A program made the position numbers and the translations under genes. DNA of 64,000 bases from Bog-1181 sp964565765 (GTDB lineage: Bacteria; Oederibacteriota; PGYV01; Palsa-1178): positions 32,435 through 96,434 of the forward strand of contig CAZMGF010000003.1 in the NCBI GenBank assembly GCA_964565765.1, given 5' to 3'. The first letter of the stretch is position 1, and every line of letters starts with the position of its first letter. A model generated the notes under the pieces. It searched no databases. It had not been told where the DNA came from and worked only from the letters and a program-made list of their open reading frames with translations. Below are positions 7,340-16,000 of the stretch, piece by piece.

Positions 7340-8545
7340 ATGAGAAATAAATGGTTTTCTTTCGCGATTTTTTTTGCTCCGTTATTTTTTGCATCATGCG
7401 CGGTTTATGTTGTGGACAACGGTTACACGGGAGCACCGGCGGCGCGTCCGGCCGCGGTAAGCCCGGTTTATTCAAACACGGCGGCTTACACATTTGAAAA
7501 TGTGGCGCCGGAAGTTGAAATGACCATGAAGGTTTATGACAACCGGTTCGTATTTTTCAGGATGCACGAACCCATAGCCGTATGGATTCTGACGCCTGAC
7601 GGGATGATAATCAAGAAGGGTGAGGTTATAGACGGGCTGGTAAGGATGTATTACGCGCCGGGAAAAATAGGCGCGGAAATAATGTACAGGAACAACAGGC
7701 GCGACGGCGCGTACAGGGCCTTTTACCCCAACGGAAGGCTCTTTGAGTCGGGATTTTACAGGGCGGGTATAAGGGAAGGGGCATGGCAGAGATTCACGGC
7801 GGAAGGCATGCTGACCGAGGATTATGTATTCAGCAAAGGGGCCAAAAAAGTTGTTTACATGAAGGAAAAGAAACCTGTATATAACAACGAATGGAATTTT
7901 GATGACCTTAACAGGGAAGAAAATTATACAAGGATAAAGACGGGACAATTCAGGAAGGAAGAGGCTTTTCCAAAAAAATTCAAGAGACAATCGGGCAGCA
8001 TTCCGGAGTATAACAAGGAACAGTCCGGCGGCGATAACAATCAGAACAACAACCACAACTGGAACAACGGAAATAACCAGAATAGCAACGAAAACAATCA
8101 CAACCAGAACAACGCAAACGACCAGGACAACAACACACAGCAGGAACAGCGTAAGTCCGGCAATGCGGTGGGATACAGGGCAAACAACCAGAATGCGCAG
8201 CCGGCACAGCCAGCGGCAGCTTCTCCGGCGGCCCAGGCCGGCAATGCTTCACCGCAAAAAAACGGGCCGGCTCCTGTTTCGGCCGTGGCTAAAGCGGACG
8301 TACGCGGTTCAACACTGAATTCCTCATATAAAAAGACAACGCAGACGGCAAAAGGAGCGGCGGGCAAACCGGCGCAGCAGACAAAGGGACAGATTAAAGC
8401 GGATGGACAGGGCAATAGCGTAAACGCGAAAGGCGGCAGCCAGGGCAACAGCGAAACCGCAAAAAGCGCGGCAGCGCCTGACAGCGCGGGCAACAGCGGT
8501 GAAACTTCTTCAGGATCCCAGCCGGGGATGCAACTAATCAAATAA
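7340..8545 (+). CDS. MORN-repeat-like lipoprotein with Asn/Gln-rich tail
   Basis: 401 residues. I chose the ATG at 7340 because GGAGGTGG lies six bases upstream; a GTG five codons earlier is less likely. A signal peptide ends in a lipobox-like FFASC, so it is probably an outer-membrane or periplasmic lipoprotein. Residues about 80-170 hold short MORN/YwqK-type repeats (RDGAYRAFYPNGRLFESGFY, then REGAWQRFTAEG), which form beta-hairpin sheets. Residues about 225-270 are almost pure Asn/Gln/His, and the rest is Ala/Gly/Pro/Gln-rich and probably disordered. Function is unknown; the MORN part suggests binding or scaffolding at the envelope. Confidence 0.8.
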   Translation: MRNKWFSFAIFFAPLFFASCAVYVVDNGYTGAPAARPAAVSPVYSNTAAYTFENVAPEVEMTMKVYDNRFVFFRMHEPIAVWILTPDGMIIKKGEVIDGLVRMYYAPGKIGAEIMYRNNRRDGAYRAFYPNGRLFESGFYRAGIREGAWQRFTAEGMLTEDYVFSKGAKKVVYMKEKKPVYNNEWNFDDLNREENYTRIKTGQFRKEEAFPKKFKRQSGSIPEYNKEQSGGDNNQNNNHNWNNGNNQNSNENNHNQNNANDQDNNTQQEQRKSGNAVGYRANNQNAQPAQPAAASPAAQAGNASPQKNGPAPVSAVAKADVRGSTLNSSYKKTTQTAKGAAGKPAQQTKGQIKADGQGNSVNAKGGSQGNSETAKSAAAPDSAGNSGETSSGSQPGMQLIK

Positions 8546-8575
8546 AACAGCGGTACGGAAAAAGCTGCATGAAAA

Positions 8576-8603
8576 GAATGGGGGCGAAAACGCGCCCCCA
8601 TTC
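8576..8603. terminator. Bidirectional terminator between convergent genes
   Basis: An 11-bp perfect stem (8576-8586 with 8593-8603) and a 6-base loop, T-rich on the plus side and with AAAA before it that gives TTTT on the minus side. It sits exactly between the lipoprotein gene and the convergent MFS gene. Confidence 0.85.
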
Positions 8604-8605
8604 TT

Positions 8606-9781
8606 TTATTTTATCCTCTTTTTATTTCTCATAAAAAAATAAACCCCGAAGGGAAAAAGCGAGATAAGCAGTATTATGGCCTTTATCCCGGCAACGGGCA
8701 TGTAACGCAGGAAGGTGATGAAAACGCAGAGCATGGTTATGCGCCCTATCGCGACCGGAACATCCCGGGCCACAATGTATTCCATTTTTCTCTCATTCGC
8801 GTTGGCGTCAAGGCTGATGACGTCGAGGGCGTGGGCGGATATGGGAATCCTTACCAGGTAATCCGCGAGAGCGCCTATTATTCCGTAAGCCAGAAGTGTG
8901 TAAATATTTATTCTGTATATAAGCAGAAAAGACATCAGGAAAGAAAGTACGGCGCCCGCCAGCACAAAACCATCCCTTGTGGAGGGCCTGGAAAACTTTC
9001 CAAGTATGTAAGCCGTGGAAATTGTGGAGAACGCGACCATCATCGAATATTTACCGAGGGTAAATTCGTTCCCCGTTGATTTAAAAACGAGGATTGAAAT
9101 AAGAAATAAAGATATGGCATCCCTGCCGGAGAGAAAAAAATAAGCGATCATGGTATTCCGCCATTTAATGTCGTTTGAAAAGACAAGGTCCTCGATTTTG
9201 TAAGGCTTTTTGATCGGAGTGGATTTCATTGAATAGGACATTGCCGCCGATGTGATAAAAAGGACGGCCGAGCACGCGAATATTATGTAATAACCTGAAA
9301 AAGAGGGGAAGGCGGTTATTATAAAACCCGCTATCATGGGGCCGGCAAGCGAGGCCGCGCCTGATATTATGGAAGTGTTGGCGTAAAAAGAGTCCCTGTC
9401 GTGCGTGGTGGTAAAATCAAAGGTCAGAATGTGGTATCCAAACCAGTAAAAACCCATTGCCAGCCCTTTGATAAAACCCCAGAGCAGGACATGCTCGGTA
9501 ATATGTTCGCGGAATATAAGCACCATGAAATAAAACGCCACATAGCAGAATATTCCCAGTATATAAATGGCAGTGCGGTCTATTTTCATGCCTATATAGC
9601 CGCAAAGGTAAAACACAACTGGAACAGTTGCATAACAGGCCAGCATATACATTGTTATTGGAAAATAATCGGCTTTCAAGCGCCAGAGATATATGTTAAC
9701 GAAAGCGTCCGAGAGAACGGAAGCCGCCATAAAAAGCGATATGGTGACAATAAAGTGTTTCAGCATCTTCTTTTTATCCAT
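8606..9781 (-). CDS. MFS transporter
   Basis: 391 residues with about 11-12 hydrophobic segments spread over the full length and short basic inter-helix loops, the layout of the major facilitator superfamily in the inner membrane. Short basic ends (MDKKKMLKH and FMRNKKRIK) fit cytosolic termini. I see no substrate-specific motif, so the cargo is unknown. No Shine-Dalgarno sequence precedes the ATG; a near-perfect promoter lies just upstream and would give a leaderless mRNA. Confidence 0.82.
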   Translation of the reverse strand: MDKKKMLKHFIVTISLFMAASVLSDAFVNIYLWRLKADYFPITMYMLACYATVPVVFYLCGYIGMKIDRTAIYILGIFCYVAFYFMVLIFREHITEHVLLWGFIKGLAMGFYWFGYHILTFDFTTTHDRDSFYANTSIISGAASLAGPMIAGFIITAFPSFSGYYIIFACSAVLFITSAAMSYSMKSTPIKKPYKIEDLVFSNDIKWRNTMIAYFFLSGRDAISLFLISILVFKSTGNEFTLGKYSMMVAFSTISTAYILGKFSRPSTRDGFVLAGAVLSFLMSFLLIYRINIYTLLAYGIIGALADYLVRIPISAHALDVISLDANANERKMEYIVARDVPVAIGRITMLCVFITFLRYMPVAGIKAIILLISLFPFGVYFFMRNKKRIK

Positions 9782-9788
9782 AAATTAT

Positions 9789-9818
9789 ATTATATGGTTT
9801 GGGCGGCAGCCATGTCAA
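9789..9818 (-). promoter_or_regulatory. Sigma-70 promoter of the MFS gene, probably leaderless
   Basis: On the minus strand TTGACA (9813-9818) and TATAAT (9789-9794) are separated by 18 bases. The start codon (9779-9781) begins only seven bases after the -10 element, so the transcript should start at or next to the ATG. Confidence 0.72.
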
Positions 9819-9939
9819 TCTGCATATGCTTAAAATGGCCATAAAATTATAGCGTGAAAACACGCCGCAGACCGGCTTCCAATATATACGTTAAAACCTT
9901 CAAAATACAAATGTTTTGAAAAATACTATATTTTAGTGG

Positions 9940-9967
9940 TTGAAATTGATCTTTTTTATGATATGCT
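9940..9967 (+). promoter_or_regulatory. Possible promoter of the giant surface protein
   Basis: TTGAAA at 9940-9945 and TATGCT at 9962-9967 with a 16-base spacer, about 40 bases before the chosen GTG start. The -10 match is moderate, so this is tentative. Confidence 0.4.
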
Positions 9968-10006
9968 TATTATGTGGAAGTGATGATTACTTATAAGGAG
10001 TCGACT

Positions 10007-13000
10007 GTGCTGATATCAAAAAGGACGCTGTTGCCAATTATATTATCAGCCATATTCATATTTATATCCTCTTCCATATCAGCGCTCACTTTTACCGAGA
10101 ATTTCACGACAAATACATATGAAAATACGTCTCTTACCACTGCCAACTGGGATTATACGATAAATCACAGGCTGGGGCTGGCGACAGGCACGCAGTTTGC
10201 CGAGACAACCGGCGTTATTGACTGGGGCGGCGGTGTAATGTGCCTTAATTACGATAACACCAATAATTTTTGGCTCATTGGCGGCGGCGGCGGTAAGTTA
10301 AATAAATTCGACGGTACATTTTTTACAAATCTTGCCACATCACTTATTAATTTTGGAACCAATAATGTAAATGCCCTTCAGAACAACGGAACCTACTGGC
10401 TAATCGGAGGATCCGGGCCGAGCTTAAATCAGTTTGACGGAGTCAGCACGTGGACCGATAAAAAATCAAGCCTGGTTAACTTTACCGGAAATGTGACCGC
10501 ACTTGCATGGAAGAACGGCGCGCCTGCATACTGGCTCATAGGCGGCACGGGAGGCTGTCTTAATAAATATGATGGTACAACTTTTACGGACCTTAAGACG
10601 GGCCTTACCACAGCCGGAGGCAGCGGCGGCGGTAATTTTACCACAACCGATAATGTAACTTCCATAGGATGGAATGGTACATACTGGCTGATTGCCGGGA
10701 CAAACGGGAAAATATGTAAATTTGACGGCAACAGCACATGGACAGACCTGTCGGGTACGCTGGCAGGCGCCACAATATGGAACGGGACATATGACGTGGA
10801 TGCATTGGACTGGAATTCAACAGGATCATACTGGATGATTGGCGGCGGCGGCGGAAAACTGGCCACATATAACGGAGCCACTTTTACAAATAAAACTGGT
10901 TCGTTTACTTTCAGCACTGTATGGTCAATAAAATATGATGCTCATGACGCATACTGGCTCATCGGCGGAAACAACGGATCAAGCACCGAACTCGTGACAT
11001 ATGACGGCACGACTTTTTATCCGCAGACAAATTACGGGTCATTTACAGTGGATCCAATATGGGCAATAGGGACAACTGCCGGCGGAACAAATCTTTTAGG
11101 CGGAAGAAACGGAAGGCTTCAGCAGAGGGTGGGGCTTGTTAATTCCGGTATAACAAACACGGATCTTGGAACAAGTATAAAAAACTTTGGGTATTACAAT
11201 ATAAAATCTGCGGCATACAGCACTTCCGGAGGGTACTGGCTTATAGCCGGCCAGCAGGGGTCGCTGAATCAGTACGACGGCACAAATTTTACAGATTTAA
11301 GGTCCGGGCTCAACTGGGGTTCTTCCGATGTTTTAAGCGTGGCTTACAATTCAACGGGAAACTACTTCCTTATAGGAGGCGCGTCGGGCAACCTTGCCCA
11401 ATACAATGGTTCAACTTTTACCCAGGAAACGAGTTCACTTGGATGGGGAACAGAGAGCGTTACTTCCATAAAATGGGGCAACGGCGAATGGGTTATAGGC
11501 GGGACAGACGCGCATCTGGCAACTTCAACTAACGGCAGTAATTTTACCCAGGTCAATATAACAAGTTCTGGATTGTTCGCGTCCACCGATACTGTAAAGG
11601 CCATAGAATACATGACCAACTGGGGCATATGGTTCCTAGGGGGAACAACCGGAACTTTTGCCATGTTTGACGGAAATTCAACATTATCGCCGGAAAGCAG
11701 GACGTTGACACAGGTTTTTGGCACGTCATACAATGTCAATACATTAAAATGGGACGGTGTTAATAAGGTAAGGATAGGCTGTGACAACGGAAAGCTTGCG
11801 GATTATGATTATACACAGGATTTATATACCAATAAATCTGGAAGCGTAACTGATTTTGGCACCAACGGCATTTATTCCGCGGACTATAATCTTTCGCAGA
11901 CACAGTGGTTCATAGGAGGCGGGCTCGGTGAACTTTACAGTTCCATCGTGGGCGGTTCCGAGGTATTCACCGACCAATCCGCGAATCTTGTGAACTGGGG
12001 CGGCAAGAATATTAATTCCGTGGCATATAACGGAAGTTACTGGTTGATTTGCGGCGACCTGGCTGCAATAAACAGGTATGGCGCGTCTTTTAATTCGCCG
12101 GAACCAGGCGTTTCAACGCCTATTGATAACTGGACATATGGTTACACCGGATATGTTACGCTGACAGCAAGCACAACCCTGCCGCTGAATACATCGATTC
12201 AGTTTTATCTATCTACCGACGGCTCAACCTGGGTGCCTGTTGCGTCGGGCGCCGGAATAGCCAATACCGGCACGGAAATATTATGGAAAGCCATACTTAC
12301 CACTTACAATAATTTTGTATCTCCTTATGTGACCGGTGTTTCGGTGGCTTTTTCACACAATCCGGCATGGACCTATACGGTTACGCCCACATTTACCATA
12401 ACAAAGACATTCAGCGACACCCCCACAATTACAATGACATTTACCGCTACGCCTACATTTACAGTAACCCCTACATTTACGCCGACAGATACGCCGACAG
12501 TGACGCCGACAGTGACCGAAACAGTAACGCCGACAGATACGCCGACGGTGACAATGACAAATACCCCGACATATACTGTAACGCCGACTTACACCGTAAC
12601 AATGACCGACACTCCGACGTTTACACCTTCGGTGACTCCTACGGTAACGCAGACGGTCACACCTACAGTGACGCCGACGGTGACAGAAACAGTTACACCT
12701 ACGGTGACCCCGTCGGTTACGCCTACGGTAACGCGCACAGTTACTCCGACGGTTACGCCTACTGTGACCGAAACTGACACGCCGACAGTGACGCCGACAG
12801 TGACGCAGACTGTGACAAGGACAGTAACGCCGACAGTGACGCCGACAGTGACGCAGACGGTCACGCCGACAGTAACGCCTTCAGTCACGCCGACAGTAAC
12901 GGAGACGGTAACTCCGACAGTGACAAAAACTGTAACTCCCACAGTGACGGAGACAGTGACGCCAACTGTGACGCCAACTGTGACTTCAACGGTAACGCCA

Positions 13001-16000
13001 ACTGTCACCAAAACAGGAACCCCCACATTTACGAGCACGGTTACGCCCACCGCAACTCCGACATTTACATCCACCGTTACCCCTACATATACCGTAACGC
13101 CGACAGTGACACCCACATATACAAGGACAGTCACCCCGACAGTAACCATGACAGGTACGCCTTCGGCAACACCCTCGGTGACCCCTACAGTAACACAGAC
13201 TGTGACGCCGACAATAACACCGACAGATACTCCGACTGCAACCCCGACAGTTACGGCGACGGCGTATTCTGACCACTTCCAGGTCATAGCGGCCCCGGCC
13301 CAGGTCGCGGGCGTTCCTTTTACGGTGCAGGTTGAGGCAATGGAACCGCTCTCATACGGAAATATAGTTTTTACGGGATATACCGGGCAGGTGGACATGA
13401 GCTCCAACGCGTCATCATATTCCATAACACCCCTGGTTTATGTTTTTACCGGGGCTGAAAGCGGCGTGACCTCGATGCAGGTGCAGATTAATAACACCGG
13501 CACAAAGACAATCACCGCCACTGACGACGCGGCTGTACTGACGCCCGGCGTCGCCTCTGTTAATCTTACAACCGGCAGCGCGGTAAGTTTTACCATACAG
13601 GCCCCGGCTTCTTGCGCTGCGGGCTCTACGATATATATAACTGTCACGGCCAAGGATGCTTATAATAATGTGGTAACAACATATACAGGAACAGTCGGCT
13701 TCACTTCGACGGATACCGGGACATTTACAACACTGCCTGCTGATACGGCATTCGCCCTTACCGACAACGGCTCAAAAGTATTCGCGGTAAAATTAACCAC
13801 AGCCGGCATTCAGACTGTTTCCGCCCATGACGATATCACGCCTGCCATTAACGGCACAAGCAACGGCATTAATGTCACATCAGGTTCGGTATCTACATTC
13901 CAGGTAGTGGCTCCGGCAACCGCGAATACGGGCATCAGTTTTAATTACGCGGTCACTGCAGTTGACCAGTACGGCAATGTGGTTTCAAATTACACCGGCA
14001 CAGTAACTCTGACGACGACCGACTCCGCAGGAACGATGATTCCAACCTCATATACATTCCTTACTTCGGATTACGGAAGCAGGATACTCGCCGCTATTCT
14101 TAATACAGCCGGAACATGGACAATTACAGCCAATGATTCGGCTGCGGGAAAAAGCGGCACCAGCGGTAATATAGTCGCGTCAGCCAGCGCTTCGCAGTAC
14201 AGCATGCCGCTGCTTTTGACCGCATATCTGCCTACGCAGGATGCTTATGGTTACACATATATAAGCATTACAAATAACGCGGCATGGACGGTTCCGGCAA
14301 GTTCATACCTGCAGTTTGATGTATTCATACCTACATGCAGCGCCAGTTTCTACAGCTCTATAGAGAATAACGGAAGCTGGGCAGGCGGGGATTTGAGAGA
14401 TTTTACACCTTATATTAGGGATCAGAATAATATAAGGATACACCCGTCAACGGATATTTCGGCATATGCAAGAGGGCAGTGGTATCACAGGAAATTTGAC
14501 TTCTCGCCTGCAGGATTGGCCGGGCACACTTCAAGCGAGGTATTCCTTTCTCAGGATACAGGAAACCTGGGCCAGAATGGCGCGCCTTCCAACAACCAGG
14601 GCACATTTAATGCTATTTATGATAATATCCAGTTTACTAATTCAAGCGGAACCACGATAAAATCGATGTTTATGAATAATAACATACTTGTCATACCCGG
14701 ATGGATACCGAATGCTGTATCTTCCACGGTGGGAGCGGGCGGTTCCTGGATAGGCGGAACAGTGGTGCCGACGAATAACTGGGTATTTATTTTAAAGGAT
14801 ATGACGCTTAGCGTAGCGGGCTCTCCTGTGCTGGCAAACGGCGTTGCAACCGGCACTATCACGGCGCATGTTACAAGGCCGGACGGATTGGGAGTTTACG
14901 GGGCGCTGGTTGTATTTACATCAAACCGCCCGCAGGATGTCATAACCCCGCAGAACCTCCTTGCGGGAAACACCGTGGCTGTAACTGACGTGAATGGTAA
15001 CGCTTCGGCCACAATAAAATCAACCCTCATTGGCTCGGCGCAGATAACCGCGACTTTGAGCCATATGAGCAGGATAACCACTGTAAACTTTGTTGCTACA
15101 GCCGCCAGCCAGGTGGCAATTGTACCCAATTATCTCTCGCTTCAGTCCAACTCGCCGGGCTCGGCACAGGTGAGCGTTGAAGACGCAAACGGAAACTTTA
15201 TATCAACGGCCCAGAATATTACAATGACCTCAACATCCGGCACCATGCTCTTCAGCCAGGATAACGGCAATTCCTGGCAGTCTACCGAGTACCTGCCGGG
15301 AACGCAGGTCAACAACGTGCTTATAAAGGATTCAGTTGACGGCACATCGACGGTTTCTGCAGCTGTTACGGGACTAACAACAGGAACTGCCGCCATAACC
15401 GTGAATGACACACCGGCAGCGGCCCTCGCAATAATTCCTGTTACGCAGACGGCAAAAGCAGGAAATACCGCCACAATAATTGTGCAGGCAAAGGACAGCC
15501 TTGGCAACAGCGCAAACTCAAACGCGGTAGTTAAGCTTTCATCAGCCTCGGGTACAATGCAGTTCTCGACAGACCAGAACAACTGGTTCACTTCGGTAAA
15601 TGTAACGCTTGCCAGCGGCAAAGCCACTCTCTATTATATGGACACAAAAGACGGCAACAGCGTGACCATTACGGCGCATGATACTGCCGCGGTGCTTACG
15701 GACGGAAAGGCATACGCCACTACTATATCAAATGTTCCGGCCCTTTTAAGCGCCACATCAAGCGCCTATTCCGCGCCTATAAATACGCCGCTTACTATAA
15801 CGGCCCTGTTAACGGATGCCTACGGCAATCCAATAGCAAATACCGCGATAACGTTCGTTCCGAAAGCGAGCGGCGGCGCTCCGACTGTTGCTCCGGCCTC
15901 AGGCAACACGGACGCTAACGGCCATGTAACAACTACTTTCACAACCGGCGCGTCCAGCGACCAGATGAATTATTGCGTGGTGAATTCGGCGGGCGTGCTG

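Noticed and set aside
7472..8601. Minus-strand frames over the MORN-like lipoprotein
   Set aside because: They are out-of-frame shadows; the plus-strand frame has a signal peptide, lipobox and repeat pattern.
12589..13425. Long minus-strand reading frames of VTVGVTVGV type across the Thr/Pro repeats
   Set aside because: They are antisense shadows of the low-complexity TPTV codons and lack a start site, domain or promoter; the plus-strand gene explains the region.
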